From positions 1 to 40,716 of the forward strand of contig NZ_JAQFIP010000020.1 of NCBI RefSeq assembly GCF_029504735.1: a stretch of DNA of 40,716 bases, written 5' to 3'. Shown here one piece after another: positions 15,385 to 23,641 of this stretch; the first letter of the stretch is position 1, and each line of letters begins with the position of its first letter. Source of the DNA: Ereboglobus sp. PH5-10. GTDB taxonomy: Bacteria; Verrucomicrobiota; Verrucomicrobiia; Opitutales; Opitutaceae. The notes below the pieces were generated by a model. That model saw nothing but the letters and a program-made list of their open reading frames with translations. It did no database searches and was not told where the DNA came from. The translations under genes and the position numbers were made by a program.

Positions 15385-16620
15385 ATGAGCACAACAAAAC
15401 CCAAGAAAGTCGCAATCCTCACAGCGGGCGGTCTCGCCCCGTGCCTCAGCTCCGCCATCGGCGGCCTGGTCGAACGCTACACCGAGATTGCGCCCGACAT
15501 CGAAATCATCGCCTACCGCGGCGGCTACAAGGGCCTGCTGCTCGGCGACAGTTACAAGATCGGCCCCGCCGAGCGCGCGCAGGCGCACGTGCTGCACCGC
15601 CACGGCGGCAGCCCGATCGGCAACAGCCGCGTCAAGCTCACCAACGTCAAGGACTGCGTGAAGCGCGGCCTCGTCAAGGAGGGCCAGGACCCGCAAAAAG
15701 TCGCCGCCGACCAGCTCATCAAGGACGGCGTTGACGTGCTTCACACCATCGGTGGAGACGACACCAACACCGCCGCCGCCGACCTCGCCGCGTTTCTCGC
15801 CAAGAACAATTACGGCCTGTCCGTCATCGGCCTGCCCAAGACAATCGACAACGACGTGTATCCCATCCGCCAGTCGCTCGGCGCGTGGACGGCCGCCGAG
15901 CAGGGCGCGCGCTATTTCCGCAACGTCGTCGCCGAGCACGGCGCGAACCCGCGCATGCTGATCGTGCACGAAGTCATGGGCCGCAACTGCGGCTGGCTCA
16001 CTGCCGCCACCGCTCGCGATTATCGCAAGCTGCTCGACCGCGAGGAGTTCGCGCCCGGCCTCGGCCTCACCCGCGCCAACCTCGAAGTCCACGGCGTCTA
16101 CATTCCCGAAATGGCCGTCGATCTCAAGACCGAGGCCGCCCGCCTGAAGGCCCTCATGGACAAGCAGGACAACATCAACATCTTCATCTCCGAGGGCGCC
16201 GGCGTGGAGTCCATCGTCGCCGAAATGGAGTCCAAGGGACAGGAAGTGCCGCGCGACGCGTTCGGCCACGTGAAGCTCGACGCAGTGAACCCCGGCAAGT
16301 GGTTCGGCGAGCAATTCGCAAAAATGATCGGCGCCGAAAAAACGCTCGTGCAAAAGAGCGGTTATTTCGCCCGCGCCGCCGCCGCCAACGTGGACGACCT
16401 GCGCCTCATCAAGAGCTGCACCGACCTCGCCGTCGAGTGCGCGCTCCGTCGCGAGAGCGGCGTGATCGGCCACGACGAGGACCAGGGCGGCGTGCTCCGC
16501 GCAATCGAGTTCCCGCGCATCAAGGGCGGCAAACCCTTCAACATCGACACTCCGTGGTTCACTGAAACGCTCGCCGCCATTGCCCAGCCCAAGGGCGCGC
16601 GCGTGGACGTGAAACACTAA
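15385..16620 (+). CDS. pfp: Pyrophosphate-dependent 6-phosphofructokinase
   Basis: The protein has 411 residues and catalyses the reversible phosphorylation of fructose 6-phosphate to fructose 1,6-bisphosphate in glycolysis/gluconeogenesis. IGGDDTNT (Gly123-Asp126) carries Asp rather than Gly at the second position after GG, the feature that separates PPi-dependent from ATP-dependent enzymes. PKTIDND (151-157) provides the catalytic Asp155/Asp157 region, and MGRN (198-201) is the fructose-6-phosphate-binding motif. ATG 15385 gives the typical N-terminus KKVAILTAGGLAPCLSSA. It is followed by a strong terminator, so it probably ends its transcript. Confidence 0.93.
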   Translation: MSTTKPKKVAILTAGGLAPCLSSAIGGLVERYTEIAPDIEIIAYRGGYKGLLLGDSYKIGPAERAQAHVLHRHGGSPIGNSRVKLTNVKDCVKRGLVKEGQDPQKVAADQLIKDGVDVLHTIGGDDTNTAAADLAAFLAKNNYGLSVIGLPKTIDNDVYPIRQSLGAWTAAEQGARYFRNVVAEHGANPRMLIVHEVMGRNCGWLTAATARDYRKLLDREEFAPGLGLTRANLEVHGVYIPEMAVDLKTEAARLKALMDKQDNINIFISEGAGVESIVAEMESKGQEVPRDAFGHVKLDAVNPGKWFGEQFAKMIGAEKTLVQKSGYFARAAAANVDDLRLIKSCTDLAVECALRRESGVIGHDEDQGGVLRAIEFPRIKGGKPFNIDTPWFTETLAAIAQPKGARVDVKH

Positions 16621-16641
16621 GACCCGGGTTTTGTTTTCATT

Positions 16642-16680
16642 GGCGGAGGCGTTCATTGCGCGCGCCTCCGCCGATTTTTT
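16642..16680 (+). terminator. Rho-independent terminator after pfp
   Basis: A perfect 10-bp stem GGCGGAGGCG / CGCCTCCGCC (16642-16651 with 16663-16672) with an 11-base loop is followed by GATTTTTT. It separates pfp from hrpB. Confidence 0.85.
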
Positions 16681-16785
16681 AAACTGAAACGCCGTTTGTG
16701 TTTTGCGGCGCGGGCTTGGCCGCCTTCCGTGGTGCGGCCCGGACGCAATGCCTTTGGCGCTTCCCCGTTTTGTTTTTCCGACATC

Positions 16786-19347
16786 ATGCCGAATCCTCGC
16801 GAACTTCCGATTTATGAACTTGAGAGCGCCATTGTTGAAGCCGTGCGCGCGCAGGGGCGGTTGATTGTGCAGGCGCCGACGGGGTCGGGCAAATCGACGC
16901 AGATTCCGCAGATGCTGTTGCGTCACGGATTTCTCGACGGCGGCGAGGTTGTCGTTTTGCAACCGCGACGGCTGGCAACGCGGATGCTGGCAAAGCGCGT
17001 TGCGGAGGAAATGGAAACGCCGCTGGGCGACATCGTCGGCTACCAAATCCGGCTGGAATCGCGGTTGAGCAAGCACACAAAAATCCGGTTTGTAACCGAG
17101 GGGATTTTGCTGCGGCAGATGTCGTTCGACGCGACCTTGCGCGGCGTGAACGTGATCGTGTTTGACGAGTTTCACGAACGGCATCTCTACGGCGACATTT
17201 CGCTGGCGAGGGCGTTGCAAATCCAGCAGTCAACACGGCCCGACCTGAAGATTGTTGTGATGTCGGCGACGCTGGACGCGGGGGCGCTGAAAAATTACCT
17301 GTCGCCGTGCGAGGTTCTGGTTTCGCAGGGGCGGAGTTTTCCGGTGAAAATCGAGTATCTGCAAAAGACGGCGGATTTTGAGCGCGAGCCGGTATGGGAT
17401 GTGGCGGCGCGCGAATGCGCGCGCGTGGCGGCGCAGTCGGCGGGCGGCGATTTTCTGGTGTTCATGCCGGGCGCGCATGAGATTTCGCGCACGGTCCAAG
17501 CCTTGCAGGGCAGCCGCGAATTGCGCGATTTTGTGGTGTTTCCGCTGCATGGCGAGCTGCCGCCGGAGGCGCAGGATCGCGCGGTGGCGCGTTATGACGC
17601 GCGCAAGATTATTGTTTCAACAAACGTCGCGGAGACATCGCTGACAATTGACGGCGTGACGGTGGTGATTGATTGCGGGCTGGCGCGCGTGGCGCGGTTC
17701 GATCCGCATCGCGGGATCAACACGCTGCTGATCGAAAAGATTTCCGTGGCGAGCGCGGACCAGCGCGCGGGGCGCGCGGGGCGAACGGCCCCGGGTGTGT
17801 GCGTGCGGCTGTGGACGGAGCGCGAGCATGCGCAGCGTCCGGCGCAGGAATTGCCGGAGGTGAGGCGGCTCGACCTGGCGGAGGTGGTGCTGACGTTGAA
17901 GGCGAGCGGCATCGACGACGTGGCCGGTTTTCCGTGGCTGGAAAAACCCGACGCGAAAGGTTTGGAACGCGCGGAAATGTTGCTCGAGGATTTGGGCGCG
18001 GTGGCGCGCCATGAGAAAGACGCGCATGCGACGATCACCGAAACCGGCCGCAGGATGCTGCGTTTCCCGGTGCATCCGCGTTACGCGCGCATGTTGCTGG
18101 AGGCGGATGCGCGCGGGTGCGTGAGGCCGGTCGCGATGATGGCGGCGCTTGTGCAGGGAAGAAATTTTCTTTTGCGGGGCGTGCCGCGCGCGGTGGAGGA
18201 AGCGCGCGAGGACTTGCTCGGCGAGGAAACGGAGTCGGATTTCTTTTTGCTCATGCGCGCGTGGCGGTTTGCCGACCAGAATCGTTACTCAATGGACGCG
18301 TGCCGGCGGCTGGGAATCCACTCGATGGGGGCGCGCCAGGTGGGGCCGCTGTTTGCTGAGTTTTTGCGAATTGCGGAGCGCGAGGGGCTCGACGCGGGCG
18401 AGAAACGCGTCGAGGGCGAGGCGGTGAGCAAGTGCGTGCTCGCGGGATTTTCCGACCAGCTGGCGAAGCGCCTGGACGCGGGAACACTGCGTTGCGACCT
18501 GGTGCACAAGCGGCGCGGTGTGCTGGCGAGGGAGAGCGCGATGCAGCGCGCTCCGTTGTTTGTGGCCGCGGAGGTGAGCGAGGTCGAGGGGCGGGGCGGC
18601 GAGGTGAACGTGCTGCTGAGCATGGCGACGGCGGTGCGGGAGCCGTGGTTGAAGGAACTTTTCCCCGACGATTATTTTGAGGCGACAAGCGTCGTCTATG
18701 ACGAGTCGGCGAAGCGCGTGATTGCAAAACGCGAGCGCCGGTTTCGCGACTTGGTGCTCGAATCGAGGGCGAGCGCGGACGATGTGCCCTACGACGCGGC
18801 GGCGGCGTTGCTGACGCAGCAGGTGCTGGCGGGCAAAATCAAGCTGGAGCAGTGGGATGAAAACGTGGAGCAATGGATCGTGCGCGTGAACCGGCTCGCG
18901 GAATGGTTTCCGGAGCTGGAGGTGAACCCGCTTACGGACGCGGACCGGGCCACGTTGATCGAGCAGATTTGTTACGGCGAACTCGGCGCGAAGGATGTGC
19001 GCGGCAAGCCGGTGATGCCGGTGCTGCGCGACTGGTTGACGGCGGAGCAACTGGCCGTGATTGACGACTACCTGCCGGAGCGCCTCGTGATGGGCAACGG
19101 CCGTCGGTCGCGCGTGCGCTATGCGAAGGAGGGGCCGCCCATATTGAGCGCGCGAATACAGGAACTCTATGGAGTCGAGGGACGCTTCACGCTCGGCCAC
19201 GGGCGCGTGCCGGTGAAGATCGAGGTGCTCGCGCCGAACCAGCGGCCGATTCAGGTGACGGACGATTTGACGGCGTTCTGGCGCGACATGTATCCGAAGA
19301 TAAAGGCGGAGCTGTCACGACGCTACCCGAGGCACGAGTGGCGTTAA
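16786..19347 (+). CDS. hrpB: ATP-dependent DEAH-type helicase HrpB
   Basis: The protein has 853 residues, the usual length for HrpB. Motif I is APTGSGKST (30-38), motif II is DEFH (127-130, the DExH box), motif III is SATLDA, and motif VI is DQRAGRAGRTAPG. A helicase-associated domain follows, and the C-terminus (LFPDDYFEATSVVYDESAKR and following) is HrpB-specific, distinguishing it from HrpA. HrpB is a cytoplasmic RNA-helicase-like ATPase whose cellular role is poorly defined. ATG 16786 is preferred to the upstream open stretch because the N-terminus MPNPRELPIYELESAI matches the family. It is transcribed alone after the pfp terminator. Confidence 0.93.
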   Translation: MPNPRELPIYELESAIVEAVRAQGRLIVQAPTGSGKSTQIPQMLLRHGFLDGGEVVVLQPRRLATRMLAKRVAEEMETPLGDIVGYQIRLESRLSKHTKIRFVTEGILLRQMSFDATLRGVNVIVFDEFHERHLYGDISLARALQIQQSTRPDLKIVVMSATLDAGALKNYLSPCEVLVSQGRSFPVKIEYLQKTADFEREPVWDVAARECARVAAQSAGGDFLVFMPGAHEISRTVQALQGSRELRDFVVFPLHGELPPEAQDRAVARYDARKIIVSTNVAETSLTIDGVTVVIDCGLARVARFDPHRGINTLLIEKISVASADQRAGRAGRTAPGVCVRLWTEREHAQRPAQELPEVRRLDLAEVVLTLKASGIDDVAGFPWLEKPDAKGLERAEMLLEDLGAVARHEKDAHATITETGRRMLRFPVHPRYARMLLEADARGCVRPVAMMAALVQGRNFLLRGVPRAVEEAREDLLGEETESDFFLLMRAWRFADQNRYSMDACRRLGIHSMGARQVGPLFAEFLRIAEREGLDAGEKRVEGEAVSKCVLAGFSDQLAKRLDAGTLRCDLVHKRRGVLARESAMQRAPLFVAAEVSEVEGRGGEVNVLLSMATAVREPWLKELFPDDYFEATSVVYDESAKRVIAKRERRFRDLVLESRASADDVPYDAAAALLTQQVLAGKIKLEQWDENVEQWIVRVNRLAEWFPELEVNPLTDADRATLIEQICYGELGAKDVRGKPVMPVLRDWLTAEQLAVIDDYLPERLVMGNGRRSRVRYAKEGPPILSARIQELYGVEGRFTLGHGRVPVKIEVLAPNQRPIQVTDDLTAFWRDMYPKIKAELSRRYPRHEWR

Positions 19348-19462
19348 TGGGCGCGTTAAGGCCAGGAATTGGCGGTAAGATGTTCAAAAAATAATGGAAC
19401 TTTTCCCGTAAAGCGGTCTTGCGCGTCGCGCTCACGCGTATGCAATCAATGCACTCAAATCC

Positions 19463-20137
19463 ATGTTGATCCCGATTCTAGCTTCGATTGTGGCGGGGTA
19501 TTTCCTGGGCGCGCTGCCGTTCGGGTATGTGGTTTCGCGCGCAAAGGGTGTGAACATTTTTGAGGAGGGGAGCAAAAACCCGGGCGCGACAAATGTGCTG
19601 CGCGTGCTGAGCCAGAAGTTTGGCGAGCCGGGCAGGCGGCTGGGTATCATGGTCTTCGTGCTGGACGCGTTGAAGGGGGCCGTGGCGACGGGCTGGCCGT
19701 GGATCGCTTTCAAGATGGGCGTGTGGGACGCGGCTTACGACCATTGGGACGTGGTGTCGTTGATCGGGCTCGGCGCGGCGTTGCTGGGGCATTGTTTTTC
19801 GTGTTTCACGCGGTTCAAGGGCGGCAAGGGCGTGGCGACGGGCGCGGGCGGTTTTATGGTGTTGATGGCGCCCTCGCTTTTGATCGCGCTGCTTGTGTGG
19901 TGGGTGGTTTTCCAGACGACGCGGTATGTTTCGCTGGCGTCGATTCTGGCGACGGTCTCGCTGCCGGTGTCGAGCTGCACCATGTGGTGCCTTTGGGGCT
20001 GGCCGCCGTTTTCGGTTGTTATCATCTCGGCGGGCGCGGCCATTTTTGTGGCGGTGCGGCATCGGGCGAACATCGGGCGGCTGATGCGCGGCACGGAAAA
20101 CAAGTTCGTGAAAAAAACGCCGGAAGAAAAAATGTGA
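19463..20137 (+). CDS. plsY: Glycerol-3-phosphate acyltransferase PlsY
   Basis: The protein has 224 residues and several transmembrane segments. It uses acyl-phosphate to acylate glycerol 3-phosphate at position 1, the first step of phospholipid synthesis. The family motifs are present: GSKNPGATNVLR (motif 1), FKGGKGVATGAG (motif 2) and HRANIGRLMRGTENK (motif 3). ATG 19463 begins the first membrane segment. PlsX, its partner, is not in the window. The gene lies between hrpB and lipA on the same strand, with gaps above 100 bases on either side. Confidence 0.93.
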   Translation: MLIPILASIVAGYFLGALPFGYVVSRAKGVNIFEEGSKNPGATNVLRVLSQKFGEPGRRLGIMVFVLDALKGAVATGWPWIAFKMGVWDAAYDHWDVVSLIGLGAALLGHCFSCFTRFKGGKGVATGAGGFMVLMAPSLLIALLVWWVVFQTTRYVSLASILATVSLPVSSCTMWCLWGWPPFSVVIISAGAAIFVAVRHRANIGRLMRGTENKFVKKTPEEKM

Positions 20138-20259
20138 CCGCGCGCGCCGGGGTGTCGCAAACACGCGCCGGCCGGCCTTGATGCGCGACGCGCTTTTTGG
20201 CGAAAAAGCCGTTTGCGTATGCCGGTTTATTGTTACCTTGTCGTTTTACGATTTTGAAA

Positions 20260-21216
20260 ATGGACACAATGGCAAACGCACCCGCGCGCGATCCCGCCCA
20301 CGCGGACACATCGCGCAAACCTTCATGGCTCCGCGCCAAGCTGCCCTCCGGCTCGGGTTACAACGCGGTGCGCAAGCTGGTCGACGGGCACCATTTGCAT
20401 TCCGTCTGCCAGAGCGCGCAATGCCCGAATCTCGGCGAGTGCTGGACGCGCGGCACCGCCACGGTGATGATCCTCGGAAACATTTGCACGCGCTCGTGCA
20501 ACTTCTGCGCGATCGCCACGGGACGTCCGACCGAGCTTGATCTTGGCGAGCCGGCGCGCGTGGCCGACGCCGTCGCGAAGATGGGGCTGCGGCATTGCGT
20601 GATCACATCGGTGGCGCGCGACGAGTTGCTCGACGGCGGGGCGTCGGTTTGGGCGGCGACGATTCGCGCGATTCGCCATGCGAATCCGAAAACCGCCATC
20701 GAGGTGCTCGTGCCGGACTTCAAGGGAAAGATGGAGCACGTCGACATCGTGCTCGAGGCAAGGCCGGACATCTTCAATCACAATCTCGAAACCGTCGAGC
20801 GCCTGCAAAAACCCGTGCGTGTGCAGGCGCGCTACGACCGCTCGCGCAGCGTGCTGCGCCATGCGAAAAGCCGCGGCCTCACGACCAAGACGGGCATCAT
20901 GCTCGGCCTCGGCGAGGAGCCGGGGGAAATCGAGCAAACTTTGCGCGACATCGTCTCGGACGGCACGGACATCGTGACCATCGGGCAGTATTTGCAACCC
21001 ACGCCGCAGCACTGGCCCGTGAAGCGCTGGGTGCCGCCGGAGGAGTTTGAGTATTGGAAAAAATTCGGCCTTTCAATCGGCCTTGGTGTTGTCGAGAGCG
21101 GCCCGTTGGTGCGTTCGAGTTATCACGCCGACGAACAATCCGAAAAATACACCGGCGCCGACCACCTGAACACCGAGAACAACCTGACCTCCGAAAAAAC
21201 GCGCCCCGCGTCTTGA
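20260..21216 (+). CDS. lipA: Lipoyl synthase (radical SAM)
   Basis: The protein has 318 residues and inserts two sulfurs into octanoyl groups carried on lipoyl domains, making the lipoyl cofactor. Cys50, Cys55 and Cys61 (CQSAQCPNLGEC) bind the auxiliary [4Fe-4S] cluster that donates sulfur. Cys76, Cys80 and Cys83 (CTRSCNFC) bind the radical-SAM cluster, and RSSY (285-288) supplies the family's Ser ligand. ATG 20260 is chosen over an in-frame TTG at 20197; ATG 20269 is also possible. No lipB is visible. A natural substrate could be the lipoyl domain of the E2-KAS III chimera encoded at 27009-28541. Confidence 0.95.
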   Translation: MDTMANAPARDPAHADTSRKPSWLRAKLPSGSGYNAVRKLVDGHHLHSVCQSAQCPNLGECWTRGTATVMILGNICTRSCNFCAIATGRPTELDLGEPARVADAVAKMGLRHCVITSVARDELLDGGASVWAATIRAIRHANPKTAIEVLVPDFKGKMEHVDIVLEARPDIFNHNLETVERLQKPVRVQARYDRSRSVLRHAKSRGLTTKTGIMLGLGEEPGEIEQTLRDIVSDGTDIVTIGQYLQPTPQHWPVKRWVPPEEFEYWKKFGLSIGLGVVESGPLVRSSYHADEQSEKYTGADHLNTENNLTSEKTRPAS

Positions 21217-21331
21217 GCTGAGCGGACGTTGGTCTTCTCCGGCGATCCCGCCGCGATGCGGCTGTTGCGGTTTAAATTGCCGCGACGGTTCGCCCTGCCT
21301 GCTAAAGACCAAAACAAGCTCGTGAATAGTA

Positions 21332-22024
21332 TCAGATCGTCACGCTTTCGCCGGGTTTGAGCGGATGCGCGAGGTGGCCGCGTTGTTTGGCGGCGGCGGC
21401 GAAGGCCGGGGCGTCCTGCGCGATCGGGGGCCAGGTGTTGTAGTGCATTGGAATCGCGGCTTTCGGTTTGAGCATGTCGAGCGCGTCAATCGCATCCTCG
21501 GGCCCCATGGTGAAGTTGTCCCCGATCGGAAGCATGGCGAGGTCGAGTCCGGCGCGACCGATGAGCTGCATGTCGAGAAAGAGCGCGGTGTCACCGGCGT
21601 GGTAGATTCGTTTGCCGTCGGCTTCGATGATGATTCCGCACGGACTGCCGAGATACGGGGGCAGGAGCGGATCGGAGCTGTCGCCGTCCTCGCTCGACGA
21701 GTGGTGCGCGATGGTGAGCTTGACCCGTCCGAATGGAAACTTGAACGCGCCGCCGGGGTTCATGTTGTGAACCTTCGCGCCTTGGGCGGCGAAAAAGTTG
21801 CAGATTTCGTGATTCGAAACGATGACCGCGTCGTTCGTCTTTGCGATGTCGAGCGCGTCGCCCGTGTGGTCGCAGTGTCCGTGCGAGATCAACACATAGT
21901 CGCAACGGATGTCGTCGGCCTTTGCGGTTGCGGTCGGGTTGCCGGTGAGAAAAGGGTCGATGACAAGACTGGCGGTGGAGGTTTCGACGAGGAAGCAGGA
22001 GTGGCCAAGATAAGTGATTTTCAT
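21332..22024 (-). CDS. Metallo-beta-lactamase-fold hydrolase (UPF0173 type)
   Basis: The protein has 230 residues. The N-terminus MKITYLGHSCFLVE and the metal motif HGHCDH (His48, His50, Asp52, His53) identify a UPF0173-type metal-dependent hydrolase; further ligands follow at IAHHSS and YHAGDTALF. It is probably cytoplasmic; the substrate is unknown. Start ATG 22024 is the family start; a longer frame runs to 22093 without protein-like sequence. It is divergent from the cupin gene. Confidence 0.9.
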   Translation of the reverse strand: MKITYLGHSCFLVETSTASLVIDPFLTGNPTATAKADDIRCDYVLISHGHCDHTGDALDIAKTNDAVIVSNHEICNFFAAQGAKVHNMNPGGAFKFPFGRVKLTIAHHSSSEDGDSSDPLLPPYLGSPCGIIIEADGKRIYHAGDTALFLDMQLIGRAGLDLAMLPIGDNFTMGPEDAIDALDMLKPKAAIPMHYNTWPPIAQDAPAFAAAAKQRGHLAHPLKPGESVTI

Positions 22025-22129
22025 GACACGCCCCTTTAAGCATGAATTGGCCGGATTTTCACAGCCTAAATAGCGGGGGCCGGGTAGAGACATCCGCGAT
22101 TCCGAACAAACGTGGTGGATTAAATTAAA

Positions 22130-22204
22130 ATGCCCCGGTAGCGTTTGCCCTCAACTCTTGACAATTCTTCCGATTAATGAATAGCATCAGCGGATACGGG
22201 GCAT
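22130..22204. repeat. Separated inverted repeat in a divergent intergenic region
   Basis: ATGCCCCG (22130-22137) and CGGGGCAT (22197-22204) form a perfect 8-bp inverted repeat enclosing about 59 AT-richer bases that include a consensus TTGACA (22158-22163). It could be an RNA leader stem, an operator pair or a small element end; I cannot tell. Confidence 0.4.
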
Positions 22205-22231
22205 CTGTTAAGGGAAGAGTATTAAAAATTA

Positions 22232-22237
22232 TATAAT
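22232..22237 (+). promoter_or_regulatory. Consensus -10 hexamer next to the cupin start
   Basis: TATAAT matches the -10 consensus exactly and ends 7 bases before ATG 22245. There is no good -35 at 17 bases and no Shine-Dalgarno sequence between it and the ATG. Transcription would then begin at the start codon. Confidence 0.35.
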
Positions 22238-22244
22238 AACAATT

Positions 22245-22571
22245 ATGGGCACTATGTTTGAAAAAGGAAAAATATTGGAATTTGCGGCGCTGGCCGATTA
22301 CTCTGAGGGCGGAATCGTCAGCAAGCAGGTTTTGAAAAACGAGGCGGGCAACATCACGCTTTTTGCCTTCGACAAGGGGCAGGGGCTGAGCGAGCACACC
22401 GCGCCGTTCGACGCAATGGTGCAAATCCTGGACGGGGAGGCCGAAATAAAAATCGGCGGCAACCCCTTTGTGCTCGGAAAGGGCAAGGCCGTTATCCTGC
22501 CCGCCAACATTCCTCACGCGCTGCACGCCGTCGAAAAATTCAAAATGCTATTAACGATGATAAAGGGCTGA
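22245..22571 (+). CDS. Small cupin-domain protein
   Basis: The protein has 108 residues forming one cupin barrel. The first motif holds His51 and Asp56 (SEHTAPFDAMVQILDGEAEI) and the second holds His91 and His94 (LPANIPHALHAVEKF), giving a probable divalent-metal site. Proteins of this size often sense small ligands or act as isomerases/dioxygenases, but the reaction cannot be inferred. ATG 22245 or ATG 22254 could be the start. It is a single gene between divergent and convergent neighbours. Confidence 0.85.
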   Translation: MGTMFEKGKILEFAALADYSEGGIVSKQVLKNEAGNITLFAFDKGQGLSEHTAPFDAMVQILDGEAEIKIGGNPFVLGKGKAVILPANIPHALHAVEKFKMLLTMIKG

Positions 22572-22658
22572 TGGTGTTTTTGCCGGGCGCGTGGCGGGCG
22601 CGAAAGAAACCGTCCCGGTTTTTTCGCGACGTTTCCGGCCAGGCGCCGTCCTTAATGA

Positions 22659-23414
22659 TCACGCATAGGCAATCGCCTCGCAGCCGGGCGCGGGGCGCAC
22701 GTGCTCAAAAAAATCGGACGACTCTGATGCGTTTGCGTATTCCGGCGCGGATTCGGACAGCAGCTTGCGCAGGCTTTCGCGCGCGCGCGCGATGCGGCTT
22801 TTCACCGTGCCCACGTTGATGCCCAGCGCGGAGGCGATTTCGTCGTAGGGAAGGTTGAGCACGTTGCGCATTGTCAGGATTTCACGATGGCGCGTGTCCA
22901 GGCGTTCCATGCAATCGGCGATCAAGTTGGTGAACTCCCGCGTCACGGCCTCCTGCACCGGAGTGTGCGCGGTGGCGGCGATCATGTCGCTGAACGCGCT
23001 GTCCGAATCATCGCCCAGTTGCATTTCGAGCGAGATCGAATCCTGCCGGCGGCGGCGGAAAAAATACCAGTAGCGGTTGCGCGAAAGATTCAACGCGATG
23101 CGATACAGCCAGGTGGCCAGCGACGAGTCGCCGCGGAAATTTGCCAGCGCCCGGTGCGCCCGAATAAAAGTGTCCTGCGTGATTTCCTCCGCGTCGGCGG
23201 CATTGTGCAGAAGGTTGTTCGCCAGCCCGAAGATGCGCGTGCGATAGCGTTCCATGATTTCCGTGAACGCGGACTCTTCGCCCGCCCGAAAACGACTCAC
23301 CAGCTCCCGGTCATGAGCCGCCTCGCGCGCGGTGATCTCGGATGGCGTCATCTCCGGCGTCGATGCGACGCTGAATGGGTTCGCTGATGCTGCTGTGTGA
23401 TGGAGTGTGTTCAT
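22659..23414 (-). CDS. ECF-type RNA polymerase sigma factor (RpoE-like)
   Basis: The protein has 251 residues. Sigma region 2 (about 50-118) contains AEEITQDTFIRAHRAL and STWLYRIALN-like sequence (SSLATWLYRIALNLSRN). Region 4 (about 165-218) contains a helix-turn-helix, LPYDEIASALGINVGTVKSR. It directs RNA polymerase to a specific promoter set, usually under stress or envelope signals. A 30-residue N-terminal tail and a 33-residue C-terminal tail lie outside the core. No anti-sigma gene follows: the next gene downstream is the convergent cupin. A pair of direct repeats lies upstream. Start ATG 23414 gives a plausible, slightly long N-terminus; internal ATGs exist. Confidence 0.92.
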   Translation of the reverse strand: MNTLHHTAASANPFSVASTPEMTPSEITAREAAHDRELVSRFRAGEESAFTEIMERYRTRIFGLANNLLHNAADAEEITQDTFIRAHRALANFRGDSSLATWLYRIALNLSRNRYWYFFRRRRQDSISLEMQLGDDSDSAFSDMIAATAHTPVQEAVTREFTNLIADCMERLDTRHREILTMRNVLNLPYDEIASALGINVGTVKSRIARARESLRKLLSESAPEYANASESSDFFEHVRPAPGCEAIAYA

Positions 23415-23566
23415 AAGTTATTCGAAAGACTTGCTGCGCGCACTGGGTGCGCCAACGCGCGTGCTGCACCAACAGTTTCCATGCCATCCGCATAAATGGC
23501 AACATAACGCGATGAATATTAGGATATTAAAATATTTTTTTACATATCCACCTTTTTGGGGTCAGC

Positions 23567-23611
23567 GCAAAATGCACGAGCACCAGCACCTCCAGTATGC
23601 AAAATGCACGA
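23567..23611. repeat. Pair of direct repeats upstream of the sigma-factor gene
   Basis: GCAAAATGCACGA occurs at 23567-23579 and again at 23599-23611, start to start 32 bases (about three helical turns). Each holds a small dyad GCAAAATGC. They lie 150-200 bases upstream of the sigma-factor start on its strand and just past the uvrB stop, and could be an operator pair. Confidence 0.45.
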
Positions 23612-23641
23612 TGGCCGAGAATTGCGTCACGCCGTAATGGA

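Noticed and set aside
15217-17220. 667-codon minus-strand open frame across pfp and hrpB
   Set aside because: It spans two well-supported genes and a terminator, and its translation is low-complexity Val/Ala/Asp/Gly-rich; antisense shadow.
22158-22186. TTGACA with ATAGCA at 17 bases as cupin promoter
   Set aside because: The -35 is perfect but ATAGCA is a very poor -10; not strong enough to list as a promoter.
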